From the NCBI GenBank assembly GCA_038120765.1, contig JAYOMI010000035.1:1-33126 (forward strand): 33,126 nucleotides of DNA, given 5' to 3'. Positions 8,344 through 16,215 of this stretch are shown here, one piece after another. The position numbers were made by a program, and so were the translations under genes. Position 1 is the stretch's first letter. Each line of letters starts with the position of its first letter. The stretch comes from CAXBCP01 sp038120765 (GTDB lineage Bacteria > Pseudomonadota > Alphaproteobacteria > MPNO01 > UBA830). The notes beneath the pieces were generated by a model, which saw only the letters and a program-made list of their open reading frames with translations, did not search any database and was not told where the DNA came from.

Positions 8344-8634
8344 ATGAAAAACACCGTACTTGCCGCCGCTTTCGGCGCAATCCTCCTCTTTCCCCTTCAC
8401 ACGACCGCACAGGCCGCAGAGACTGCCGCGGGCAATGCCGAGATCAGCGACTGCATTCGCGCCATCGCCCAGCAGGAACGCAACGCCGCCCGCCGGACGA
8501 CGGGAGCCGAACGCATCGCCCTTATCAGGGCGCTGGGCAAGATCAAGATGGCCTGCGCAAACGGCGAGATCGAGCGGGCCTATAAGGATGCCGCCAGGCT
8601 CCAGCGCGCCCCTCAGCAGGCCAGCACCAACTAG
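8344..8634 (+). CDS. Small secreted protein of unknown function
   Basis: A 96-residue protein that I do not recognise. It has a standard signal peptide: basic MKN, a hydrophobic core to about residue 18, then TTAQA before A25 or E26. The mature part is about 70 residues, mostly helical and charged, with two cysteines (in DCIRA and KMACANG) that could form a disulfide. The central ERNAARRTTGAERIALIRALGKIK stretch, quoted only to mark a basic amphipathic helix, is strongly cationic. There is no good ribosome binding site (only gag, then gtgat, before ATG). It is alone behind a sigma-54 promoter, which suggests induction by nitrogen, metabolite or envelope signals. Its convergent neighbour is the Spy-like gene. 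Confidence 0.72.
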   Translation: MKNTVLAAAFGAILLFPLHTTAQAAETAAGNAEISDCIRAIAQQERNAARRTTGAERIALIRALGKIKMACANGEIERAYKDAARLQRAPQQASTN

Positions 8635-8666
8635 GCTACCCGGCACCCCGCCGACATTACGCCGAG

Positions 8667-9215
8667 TCAGTGCCTGTGCTGGTGTCCGCCGCCGCCCCCA
8701 TGTCTGTTGTCTCCCCGGCCGCTATATCCGCGCAGCCGGTCATACAGCGCGATCTGGGGCGGAGACAGGGCGTCTTTCATTGCCAGGTGATACTTCAGAT
8801 GCGTCGCCCGCAGGCGTGCATCCAGCGACCCGATTTCAGTCGTCTTCTGCACCAGGAGGGCTTCCGTGACGCGGCCCGAGCGGAACAGGGATTCAAGATC
8901 GGTCTCCGCCTCGACAAGTGCCGTTCCCAGCGGGACGGCCTCGGCCCTCATTTCGTCAAAAAGCTTCTGCGCGGTCGTTTTCTGTTCCTCTGTCAGATCA
9001 AGCCTGTCGGCAAGATCGATGACGTGCCGGGGTCCGGGATAGCCGTTCAGTTCCGCCGCCAGCGCGTATCCCGCTCCCTTGCCGGTCCGTAATTCGTCAA
9101 TGCGCTCTGCCGACAGGGCTTTTACACGCCGGTCGGTAAAAGCGGTATCGGGCGATGCGGCGATCGTGCCGATCGCGACACCGCCAAGGGCCAGCACCAG
9201 AAGTATCCGTTTCAT
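8667..9215 (-). CDS. Spy/CpxP-like periplasmic protein with His-rich tail
   Basis: A 182-residue exported protein. It has a signal peptide (MKRILLVLALGG, ending near IAAS) followed by a helical domain with the LTxxQ-type segment LDLTEEQKTTAQKLFDEM at about residues 73-90. A second turn, LSPPQIALYDRLRG, sits near 150. This is the pattern of Spy/CpxP/CnrX-like periplasmic chaperones and metal sensors. The C-terminus (about 167-182) is Gly/His-rich with five histidines, which suggests metal binding. The start has aaggaa upstream. It follows the molybdoenzyme gene by 44 bases on the same strand and may be the last gene of that leftward run. A role in periplasmic metal or folding stress is inferred from the family. 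Confidence 0.82.
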   Translation of the reverse strand: MKRILLVLALGGVAIGTIAASPDTAFTDRRVKALSAERIDELRTGKGAGYALAAELNGYPGPRHVIDLADRLDLTEEQKTTAQKLFDEMRAEAVPLGTALVEAETDLESLFRSGRVTEALLVQKTTEIGSLDARLRATHLKYHLAMKDALSPPQIALYDRLRGYSGRGDNRHGGGGGHQHRH

Positions 9216-9259
9216 GTCAAATTCCTTTTGCTTCGCTGGTTTGCACGAAGATTACCGCC

Positions 9260-11578
9260 CTATTCCGCCGCGATCGCCGGGGTGTCATACGCCGTGATGC
9301 GCGGCGCATTGCCGTTATAGCGCTCGATCTCGACCAGCGCCGATTGCGCGATGCAGCTTTGCGCGAGCCTGGACGAGCCCTTGTCCACGGTCAGCACGTT
9401 CGGGTTCCCGTGCTTTTCAAGACTGCCGATATCGCCGGCATCCAGCGGATCGAGCCAGGCGCCCGTCGACAGGCGCACCACGCCGGGACGTATCCGGTCG
9501 GTCACCACAGCACCCGCGAGGCAGGCGCCCCGGTCATTGAACAGGCGCACGATATCGCCGTCACCGATGCCCCGCGACGCCGCGTCTTCCGGGTGGAGCC
9601 AGACGGGTTCGCGGCCCGCCACCTTTGTTTCCCGGCTGGGGCCGCCGAAATCGAGCTGGCTGTGCATCCGGCGCAACGGCTGGTTCGAGATCAGGTGCAG
9701 CGGATGGCGTGCGGCCTTGTCCGAGCCCAGCCATTCCACAGGTTCCAGCCAGGCAGGATGGCCGGGGCAGTCGTCATAGCCGAACCCGTCGATGGTGTCG
9801 GAGAATATCTCGATCTTGCCGGACGGGGTTTTGAGGGCGGCTTTTTCGGGATCGTTGCGGAATGCCTCGAACAGGATCTGCGACTCCTCCGGCGTATCGA
9901 ATTCGAAAATGCCCTGTTTCCAGAAATCGTCGAAGCCCGGCATTTCGATTTCAAGCCGCGCCGCGTTCTGGCGCGCCACATCGTACATGTGGCGCAGCCA
10001 GTCCATCTCGCCGCGGCCCTCGGTATAGGCTTCGGCCACGCCGAGCCGTTCCGCCAGCCCGGCGAAGATGTCGTAGTCGCTCCGCGCCTCGCCGACCGGC
10101 GGCACCGCCTGCTGCATGGCGATGAAAAACCGGTCGCGCAGGCCGCACCCGATATCGTTGCGTTCGAGTGTCGTCGTCACCGGCAGCACGATATCCGCGC
10201 GCCGTGCCGCGGGCGTCCACCACGGCTCGTGCACGATGATGGTTTCAGGCTTCTGCCAGGCGGCGAGAAAGCGGTTGAGATCCTGCTGCTTGTGGAACGG
10301 ATTGCCGCCCGCCCAGTAGACCAGCCGGATATCGGGATAGGTCAGCCGGTTGCCGTTGAAATCGAAATCGGCGCCGGGGTTGAGCAGCATGTCGACTACA
10401 CGGGCGACCGGCACGTACGCTTTGACGTTGTTGGTTCCCTTGGCGAGGCCGATGCCCGGCATTCTGGACGGCGGCGCGCCCGTCGTGCCGATGGAACCGT
10501 AGCCGATGCCGACCCCGCCGCCCGGCAGGCCGATCTGGCCCAGCATCGCGGCCAGCGTGATCGCCATCCAGCAGGGCTGTTCGCCATGGTCGCTGCGCTG
10601 GACGGACCAGCTCATCGCAATCATCGTCCGCGTCGCGGCCATCCGCCGGGCGAGGCTGCGGATCGTCTCCGCATCGATACCGGAAATCCCGGCGGCCCAG
10701 TCGGCATCCTTCGCAACCCCGTCGGTCTCTCCGATCAGATAGGCATGGAACCGGTTGAACCCCGTACAGCAGCGGCCGAGAAAATCCGGATCGTGCAGCC
10801 CTTCGGCAACCAGCGTATAGGCGAGGCCCAGCATCACCGCCGTGTCGGTGTTCGGCCGGGCCGGCAGCCATTCGGCATCCAGTTCGTCGAGGAAATCGTC
10901 CCGCACCGGGCTGATCTGGACGTATTCGATCCCGGCGGCGCGGGCCTCGCGCAGATAGTTCTGGGTTTCGTGCCGGGCGAAGCCGTCTTTCGATACCTGG
11001 CTGTTTTTCGGCGACACCCCGCCGAAGGACACCATCAGCTTCGTATGGGCGACAATACCGGGCCAGCTTGTCGGCCGCAGCACCGGTGCCATCGAGCCTG
11101 TCACCCGCGGCACGATCACCGACGCGGCGCCGAAGGAATAGTTGGTCACCTGATCGACGAATCCGCCGATGTCGTTGAGGAACCGCTTGAGCTGCGTCTC
11201 TGCGGAATGGAACGATCCGGCACTGCCCCAGCCGGACGAGCCGAAAATCGCCTCGTTGCCGTGGTCCGTCCGCACCCGGTCCAGCTCCGCCGCGACAAGA
11301 TCCAGCGCCTTTTCCCACGACACCGCGACGAACGGTTCGGTCCCGCGGCCCGCACCACCACCCGCCGTCGGCCCGTTTTCCAGCCAGCCCTTGCGCACCA
11401 TGGGCCGCTCGATCCGGCAATCGGCATGCACGATTCCCGGCATCGCCTTGATCATCGGCGACGGCTCCGGGTCGCCTTCGAACGCGGTAACCCCGGTCAC
11501 CCGGCCGCCTTCGGTCTGCACCCGGTAGGCACCCCAATGGGAAACGGTGATCGGATCGGCGGGAGATCGGTCGGTCAT
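9260..11578 (-). CDS. bisC: Molybdopterin oxidoreductase, DMSO/biotin-sulfoxide reductase type
   Basis: A 772-residue bis-MGD molybdoenzyme of the TorA/DorA/BisC branch. It lacks the N-terminal Cys cluster of iron-sulfur-containing relatives and has SSGWGSAGSFHS (114-125), with W117 matching the conserved active-site Trp. NYSFGAA (146-152) follows, where S148 is the expected molybdenum ligand. Cofactor-binding regions follow: WSVQRSDHGEQP, YWAGGNPFHKQQDL, HEPWWTPAARRADIVLPVTTTLERND, and the C-terminal domain ISNQPLRRMHSQLD. There is no Tat signal, so a cytoplasmic BisC-like enzyme reducing S- or N-oxides is more likely than periplasmic respiration. The start at 11578 has ggag upstream; the frame continues upstream across kynA without a plausible start. 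It follows kynA by 46 bases. The symbol is by family only. Confidence 0.88.
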   Translation of the reverse strand: MTDRSPADPITVSHWGAYRVQTEGGRVTGVTAFEGDPEPSPMIKAMPGIVHADCRIERPMVRKGWLENGPTAGGGAGRGTEPFVAVSWEKALDLVAAELDRVRTDHGNEAIFGSSGWGSAGSFHSAETQLKRFLNDIGGFVDQVTNYSFGAASVIVPRVTGSMAPVLRPTSWPGIVAHTKLMVSFGGVSPKNSQVSKDGFARHETQNYLREARAAGIEYVQISPVRDDFLDELDAEWLPARPNTDTAVMLGLAYTLVAEGLHDPDFLGRCCTGFNRFHAYLIGETDGVAKDADWAAGISGIDAETIRSLARRMAATRTMIAMSWSVQRSDHGEQPCWMAITLAAMLGQIGLPGGGVGIGYGSIGTTGAPPSRMPGIGLAKGTNNVKAYVPVARVVDMLLNPGADFDFNGNRLTYPDIRLVYWAGGNPFHKQQDLNRFLAAWQKPETIIVHEPWWTPAARRADIVLPVTTTLERNDIGCGLRDRFFIAMQQAVPPVGEARSDYDIFAGLAERLGVAEAYTEGRGEMDWLRHMYDVARQNAARLEIEMPGFDDFWKQGIFEFDTPEESQILFEAFRNDPEKAALKTPSGKIEIFSDTIDGFGYDDCPGHPAWLEPVEWLGSDKAARHPLHLISNQPLRRMHSQLDFGGPSRETKVAGREPVWLHPEDAASRGIGDGDIVRLFNDRGACLAGAVVTDRIRPGVVRLSTGAWLDPLDAGDIGSLEKHGNPNVLTVDKGSSRLAQSCIAQSALVEIERYNGNAPRITAYDTPAIAAE

Positions 11579-11624
11579 GGTCGTGGCTCCGGAAAGATGC
11601 GGAATGGGTGCTCGGCTTCCCAGT

Positions 11625-12467
11625 CTAAAGCACTGTCCGCACTTCCCACAATTCGGGGAAGAACCGGATATCCAGCGCCTTCTGCAGATAGGCGACGCCC
11701 GCCGTGCCGCCGGTGCCGCGTTTCGAGCCGATGATGCGTTCCACCGTGGTGACATGGCGGAAGCGCCATTGCTGGAACCAGTCTTCGAGATCGACCAGTT
11801 CCTCGGCAAGCTCGTACTGGGTCCAGTACCTGTCGGTATCGCGATAGACCTGCAGCCAGACATCGGTCACGCCGGGATGCGTCGTGTAGCGCTCGGTCAC
11901 GTCGCGGTTCAGCACGTCTTCGGGCACCGCGAGCCCGTGCCGCGCGAGCAGGCGGAGGACGACGTCATACAGCGTCGGGCTTTCGAGGGTTTCCTGCAGG
12001 ATGCGGTGATGCTCCGGCCGGTCGCGATGCGGCACCAGCATGGCGCGATTCTTGTTGCCGAACAGGAATTCGATCTGGCGGTACTGGAATGACTGGAACC
12101 CGGACGAATGGCCGAGCGCATCGCGGAAGGTCAGATAATCCGCCGGAGTCAGGGTCGACAGCACGTCCCAGGACTGGATCAGTTGCGACTGGATGCGACC
12201 GATCCGCGCCAGCATCTTGAAGGCGGGACGCAGGTCGTCCGCGTCGATCGCGGCGATAGCGGCGCGCATTTCGTGGAGCACCAGCTTCATCCAGAGTTCG
12301 GTCGCCTGGTGAATGATGATGAACAGGTGTTCGTCGTGCTTGTCCGACATGGGGCGCTGGGCCGACAGGATGCCGTCGAGCTGCAGGTAGTCGCCATAGG
12401 TCATGTCCTCGGCGAAATCGGTATGCGCGCCTTCGGGCAGGCTGGCCGGCTTTTTGTCGTCGCTCAT
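11625..12467 (-). CDS. kynA: Tryptophan 2,3-dioxygenase
   Basis: A 280-residue heme dioxygenase that opens the indole ring of L-tryptophan to N-formylkynurenine, the first step of the kynurenine pathway. Family features are YGDYLQLD (24-31) and IIIHQATELWMK, with H53 as the distal active-site His. FRHVTTVERIIGSKRGTGGT follows, with H238 as the proximal heme ligand and the GTGGT loop that closes on the amino acid. Length is normal for bacterial TDO. It begins ten bases after the kynU stop, with only a weak ribosome binding site, so it is probably coupled to kynU. The formamidase KynB needed between these two steps is not in the window. Confidence 0.97.
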   Translation of the reverse strand: MSDDKKPASLPEGAHTDFAEDMTYGDYLQLDGILSAQRPMSDKHDEHLFIIIHQATELWMKLVLHEMRAAIAAIDADDLRPAFKMLARIGRIQSQLIQSWDVLSTLTPADYLTFRDALGHSSGFQSFQYRQIEFLFGNKNRAMLVPHRDRPEHHRILQETLESPTLYDVVLRLLARHGLAVPEDVLNRDVTERYTTHPGVTDVWLQVYRDTDRYWTQYELAEELVDLEDWFQQWRFRHVTTVERIIGSKRGTGGTAGVAYLQKALDIRFFPELWEVRTVL

Positions 12468-12477
12468 GGATCCGATC

Positions 12478-13713
12478 TCATGTTACCGCCGCCTTTATCC
12501 TGAATTCGGGACTGTCCCATTCGCGCTTGCGCATCACGGAGCGCAGATGGATGACCGCGTTCCACAGGTCCTGGTAGCGCAGGTAGAGCGGCGCGAAGCC
12601 GAAGCGCAGGATATCGGGTGTGCGGAAATCGCCGATCACGCCACGGGCGATCAGCGCCTGGATGATGGCATAGCCTTCTTCGTGCCGGAAACAGACCTGG
12701 CTGCCGCGCTTTCCGGGATCGCCGGGGCTGGCGAGGGTCAGGCCTTGATCGCCGCATTCCTGGGCGACCAGGGCCGCGAAGCATTCGGTCATCAGGACTG
12801 ATTTGCGCCGCAGGTCTTCTGGGTCGGCTTCGAGATACAGATCGACGCCTTCTTCCAGCGCGACAAGGCCGAGGATCGCCGGCGTGCCCGCGAGATGGCG
12901 GGTAATCCCCTCCGCCGGACGGTAGCGCTGTTCGAAATCGAAGGGGGCGGCGTGGCCCATCCAGCCGGAAAGCGGCTGGCGCACGACTTCCTGATGCCGC
13001 GCCGCGACGAACAGGAAGGCCGGCGCTCCCGGCCCGCCGTTGAGATACTTGTAGCCGCAGCCGACGGCGAAATCGGCATGGGCGCCGTTCAGGTCGACCG
13101 GCACCGCCCCCGCCGAATGGGCGAGGTCCCACAGCATCAGCGCGCCCACCGCGTGGGCGGATGCGGTCACCGACGTCATGTCCAGCATGGCGCCGGTGCG
13201 GTAATCGACATGGGTCAGCATGACGACCGCGACGTCGTCGGTGATGGCGGCGGCGACGTCTTCCCGCTCGACGGTCCGCACCTCGTATCCGGCGCCGAGG
13301 ACCGAGACCAGCCCTTCGGCCATGTAGATGTCGGTCGGGAAGTTGCCGGATTCGGTCAGGATCACTTTGCGGCCGGGGCGCAGCGCGCAGGCGGCGGCGA
13401 GAAGCTTGAACAGGTTGACCGATGTGGAATCCGCGGCGACGACTTCGCCCGGCGCGGCGCCGACGACGCGCGCGATCTTGTCGCCGACGCGCTGCGGCAG
13501 ACCGATCCAGCCGTGTTTGTTCCAGCTCGTGATCAGCGACTGGCCCCACTCCTCCCGCGTCACATCGATCAGGCGCGCGAGGGTGCGGCACGGCAGCGGC
13601 CCGAGCGAATTTCCGTCGAGATAGATGATGCCTTCGGGCAGGTCGAACTGGCCGCGGAACGGCCCCAGCGGGTCCTCGCGGTCGAGCGCCGAAAGCGTCT
13701 CACTGGTGATCAT
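12478..13713 (-). CDS. kynU: Kynureninase
   Basis: A 411-residue PLP-dependent hydrolase that cleaves kynurenine to anthranilate and alanine. Signature segments are LDGNSLGPLP (32-41), DSTSVNLFKLL (95-105), the PLP-contacting DLAHSAGAVP (196-205) and GYKYLNGGPGAP (220-231), in which K222 is the Schiff-base lysine. It is the first gene of the leftward run kynU-kynA-molybdoenzyme-Spy. The ATG at 13713 lies one base from a perfect palindrome that overlaps its ribosome binding region, so expression is likely controlled by a dimeric repressor there. No kynB or anthranilate-degrading genes are visible, so anthranilate may be exported, recycled to tryptophan or degraded elsewhere. Confidence 0.97.
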   Translation of the reverse strand: MITSETLSALDREDPLGPFRGQFDLPEGIIYLDGNSLGPLPCRTLARLIDVTREEWGQSLITSWNKHGWIGLPQRVGDKIARVVGAAPGEVVAADSTSVNLFKLLAAACALRPGRKVILTESGNFPTDIYMAEGLVSVLGAGYEVRTVEREDVAAAITDDVAVVMLTHVDYRTGAMLDMTSVTASAHAVGALMLWDLAHSAGAVPVDLNGAHADFAVGCGYKYLNGGPGAPAFLFVAARHQEVVRQPLSGWMGHAAPFDFEQRYRPAEGITRHLAGTPAILGLVALEEGVDLYLEADPEDLRRKSVLMTECFAALVAQECGDQGLTLASPGDPGKRGSQVCFRHEEGYAIIQALIARGVIGDFRTPDILRFGFAPLYLRYQDLWNAVIHLRSVMRKREWDSPEFRIKAAVT

Positions 13714-13714
13714 G

Positions 13715-13734
13715 CTGTCTCAAATTTGAGACAG
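13715..13734. promoter_or_regulatory. Perfect 20-bp palindrome before kynU (likely operator)
   Basis: The sequence ctgtctcaaatttgagacag reads the same on both strands over all 20 bases. It ends one base from the kynU start codon and covers the place where its ribosome binding site must lie. A dimeric transcription factor bound here would block kynU-kynA; the RNA could also fold into an eight-pair hairpin hiding the start. No regulator gene lies next to it, so the factor (Lrp/AsnC-type KynR, MarR or GntR in other bacteria) cannot be named. Confidence 0.65.
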
Positions 13735-13913
13735 GGTTTTCTCACCGCACAGATGAAGATCGGAATGTTTGTGTTCATACGAGCGATTAGAGCGCACCTG
13801 CCCCGATAATTCCACAATTTCGCCGCAGCCCTGCCCCAATCGGATCGCTTACTGCACGGGTGATGCAACCAAACCCTTCTTTCCGACAGGTCCGAAGACG
13901 AAAGGAACACGCT

Positions 13914-14797
13914 ATGACATTGATAAAGAATGCACTTCTTGCCGGCGGCATTGCCGGCCTTCTCTCCGCCTGCTCCGGCACGCCGAACGCGCCGCCCCGG
14001 CGAGCGATCCCTTCGCGGCCGCCCTGCAGAGCGGATATGCGACCCTTGCCCGCCAGGAGCTCGACGAAAACGATCTTGGCGATGCCGACACCTTCGCCGG
14101 CCGCGCCCTCGCCGCCGCCAACGGCAAACCGCCCGCGCCCGAAAACTTCGATGCGCGCAAGATTCCGGCGGAAACGCTGCCGGCGCTTGTCGATGCGCGG
14201 CGCCGGCTGCTTGCGGCGCTGGAGGGCGGCGCGCGGAGGTCGCTGCCCGGCGAGGCGGCATCGGCGCAGATTGCCTTCGATTGCTGGATGCAGGAGCAGG
14301 AAGAAAATTTCCAGCCGAAAGATATCGCCGCCTGCCGCGACCGCTTCACCGCGGCACTTACCCTGCTGGAAAGCAAACGGCTTGCCAGCATCGCCCCTGC
14401 GCCCCGGACCCGGATGCGCGCGACCCCGTCATCGCTGATGACGACGACACGCCCGTTGTCCCTGTCGACACGGTTCCTGGTCTATTTCGACCTGGACACC
14501 GCGAGCCTCGTTCCCGGCGCCGAAACGGAAATTACGCGGGCCGCCGAAGCGGCACGTCGTTCCGGCGCGGCGATGGTCCGCGTGACCGGCCATGCCGACC
14601 GCTCGGGCCCGGTCGGTCACAACCTGCAACTGAGCCGGGAGCGGGCAGAGGAAGTGGTACGTGCGCTCCGCCGTCTCGGCCTGCCGGAGATCGGCGTCGC
14701 CACCCAGGCCTATGGCGAAGAGAAGCCGCTGGTGCCGACAAAAGACGGCGCGGTGGAACCCCGCAACCGGCGCGTCGAGATCGAACTGACGCATTAG
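13914..14797 (+). pseudogene. OmpA-family lipoprotein gene with an apparent frameshift
   Basis: The first frame, from ATG 13914 (aaaggaa at 13901-13907), encodes a lipoprotein signal MTLIKNALLAGGIAGLLSAC with lipobox LLSAC (C20), then SGTPNAPP. Soon after, this frame becomes arginine-rich nonsense. The -1 frame continues the protein from about 13991 (PASDPFAAALQSGYATLARQ) to the stop at 14797. It ends in an OmpA-like peptidoglycan-binding domain: VYFDLDTASL, VTGHADRSGP, LQLSRERAEEVVRAL, and RNRRVEIEL. One additional C in the CCCC run at 13995-13998 would restore a continuous 294-residue lipoprotein. I read it as a real outer-membrane-to-peptidoglycan tether with either a sequencing error or a recent inactivation. 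It is divergent from kynU and ends at a strong terminator. Confidence 0.75.
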
Positions 14798-14819
14798 GCC
14801 GATCCCTGTCCCATTACAG

Positions 14820-14851
14820 AAAAGCGCGGGCCGACCGGTCCGCGCTTTTTT
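14820..14851 (+). terminator. Rho-independent terminator after the OmpA-like gene
   Basis: Left arm aaaagcgcgggccg (14820-14833), a two-base turn and right arm cggtccgcgctttt (14836-14849) form a 14-pair stem with one G-U pair, ending in six T residues. It sits 22 bases after the OmpA-like stop. It can also end leftward transcripts of the Hpt gene only weakly, as it lies beyond that gene's stop. Confidence 0.92.
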
Positions 14852-14875
14852 CCATTGAAACGGTATGCGCTCGGT

Positions 14876-15340
14876 CTACACGGGCGCCGGAAAAGCCGTC
14901 ACAAGCTTCGCGATTTTTTCTTTGAGTTGATCGCCGACCTCACCGCCATCGCCGCGCAGGTTATGTTCCAGGATAAAATCGATCGCGGCAAAATGGGCCG
15001 CGATGACTTTCAACTGCTTGTCGCCGGCCGAGGCGGTCCCGACCCGGAGGTAATCGCACAGCGAACCGCCAACAGACGTCAGCAGATCGTAGCCGAAAGA
15101 CCCGCCCTGCCCTTTCACGTTATGCACCACCTCGAAGATGGTGCGGATATGAGTCTGGTTGTCGCCGGGCCGGTCACTGGCGGCGGCCAGCGCCTGCTTT
15201 GCGCGCCCGATGTCCTCAGCGATCCATTCGAGAAAGCTGTCGGCGAGGGCGGCAACAGCCGCTTCCGCATCCCGCAAAGGATCCGGCGCAGCGTCTTCGC
15301 CGGAATCCGGCGGGGCCGTATGAGCGACATTGCTATCCAC
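14876..15340 (-). CDS. Hpt-domain phosphotransfer protein
   Basis: A 154-residue cytoplasmic protein consisting mainly of one histidine phosphotransfer domain. The motif VVHNVKGQGGSFGYDLL at residues 71-87 places the phospho-accepting histidine at H73, followed by the usual K-G and small-residue helix packing. The first 25 residues are acidic, Pro/Ala-rich and probably disordered. It uses a GTG start at 15340 supported by gggag seven bases upstream. It would shuttle phosphate between a hybrid kinase and response regulators. No kinase or receiver gene is adjacent, so it is an orphan relay protein. A CtrA-type box lies 88 bases upstream, which fits cell-cycle, motility or chemotaxis control in an alphaproteobacterium. 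Confidence 0.88.
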   Translation of the reverse strand: MDSNVAHTAPPDSGEDAAPDPLRDAEAAVAALADSFLEWIAEDIGRAKQALAAASDRPGDNQTHIRTIFEVVHNVKGQGGSFGYDLLTSVGGSLCDYLRVGTASAGDKQLKVIAAHFAAIDFILEHNLRGDGGEVGDQLKEKIAKLVTAFPAPV

Positions 15341-15427
15341 TCGTTCTCTCCCGACAAGGGTGGCCCGACGGCGCGGGAATCAGGCCTGCGGTGATTGCTA
15401 TTTGCGAATCATTAAACGCCGGGGACG

Positions 15428-15442
15428 TTAACGCCCGGTTAA
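15428..15442 (-). promoter_or_regulatory. CtrA-type binding box upstream of the Hpt gene
   Basis: TTAA (15428-15431), seven bases, then TTAA (15439-15442) fits the alphaproteobacterial CtrA consensus TTAA-N7-TTAA exactly. On the minus strand the second half continues as TTAAC, the preferred form. It is 88 bases upstream of the GTG of the Hpt gene and 187 bases from hupE on the other side, so either could be controlled; the closer distance favours the Hpt gene. The rest of the 288-bp gap holds no recognisable gene. Confidence 0.55.
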
Positions 15443-15628
15443 GGCCAAATGATCCGGTCGGGGCGGGCATGTCCGGATGGTCAAGTCGCCGACCGAGATA
15501 TTCCCCGCAGGGTTCTGCGCCCGCCCTGTCTTGCAATACCTCAGGCGGAGTCGTAGTTTCGCAAGGAATATGAACTGGAGGTTCCGGTCGCAAATAAACC
15601 GGTGCCGTACTTTATCAGGGGAGCCAAA

Positions 15629-16156
15629 ATGAATTCCAGACTTGGTGTTTTTTCGATCGCATTCGCGACCGCGATTCTGACGACGACCGCCGCAAGCGCG
15701 CACACGGGGACCGGCCTCGGCGCAGGCTTCCTGCATCCGCTTTCAGGCCTGGATCATCTGCTTGCGCTCCTTGCGGCCGGCGTCTGGGCCGGACGTGCGG
15801 GCGGCAGGAAACTGTGGACGCTTCCCGCCTCGTTCATCGTGCTGATGGCAACCGGCGCGGTTCTGGCGATCGGCGGGACGGTATTGCCCGGCGTCGAGAC
15901 CGCCATCTTCGCATCGGTCACCATCCTGATCATGCTGGCCTCCATCGCCACGCGACTGAACGCGGTTCTGGCAGCGGCGGTCACCGGCGGGTTCGCCCTG
16001 TTTCATGGTGCCGCCCACGGAATGGAGTTGGCGGTTGCAACGCCGGTCAGCTTTATCGCCGGCTTCCTTGCCGCATCGGTCGTGGTAATGGCCGCAGGTG
16101 CTGCTGCTGGAGCGGCTATCGAACGGATTCGGCTGTCGCTGGTTGCGACCGACTGA
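15629..16156 (+). CDS. HupE/UreJ family metal permease
   Basis: A 175-residue inner-membrane protein of the HupE/UreJ family, which carries nickel or cobalt for hydrogenase, urease or cobalamin enzymes. A signal peptide ends ASA before H25, giving the N-terminal histidine typical of the family. The signature HPLSGLDHLLAL (36-47) and a second histidine-rich helix FHGAAHGME match, with about six membrane helices in all. The ATG at 15629 follows ggggag; the frame is open from 15602, but the shorter start is better supported. No urease, hydrogenase or cobalamin gene is adjacent, and no cobalamin riboswitch was found upstream, so the metal is undecided. Confidence 0.88.
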   Translation: MNSRLGVFSIAFATAILTTTAASAHTGTGLGAGFLHPLSGLDHLLALLAAGVWAGRAGGRKLWTLPASFIVLMATGAVLAIGGTVLPGVETAIFASVTILIMLASIATRLNAVLAAAVTGGFALFHGAAHGMELAVATPVSFIAGFLAASVVVMAAGAAAGAAIERIRLSLVATD

Positions 16157-16175
16157 CCGTCAGGAAATATTCCGG

Positions 16176-16207
16176 AAACCGCGGGAAATTTTCCCGCGGT
16201 TTTTTTT
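16176..16207 (+). terminator. Strong rho-independent terminator after hupE-like gene
   Basis: Arms aaaccgcgggaaa (16176-16188) and tttcccgcggttt (16190-16202) form a 13-pair stem around a single T, followed on the plus strand by T residues to 16207. It lies 19 bases after the permease stop and between two convergent genes. It could also stop leftward benE transcripts, though the T tract on that side is only three bases. Confidence 0.93.
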
Positions 16208-16215
16208 GTCTGATT

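Noticed and set aside
9155..11734. Very long plus-strand open frame (about 860 codons) opposite the molybdoenzyme
   Set aside because: Its protein is rich in Arg, His and Pro with no domain, while the minus strand gives a complete DMSO-reductase-family enzyme. It is a shadow of a high-GC gene.
14395..14465. A second frame in the OmpA-like gene encodes an acidic linker (DPVIADDDDTPVVPVDT)
   Set aside because: It looks protein-like but would need two more compensating frameshifts; the main frame is open and joins the OmpA domain directly.
15443..15628. Possible cobalamin or nickel riboswitch before the HupE/UreJ gene
   Set aside because: No B12-box-like sequence or suitable stem set could be found; only short random hairpins are present.
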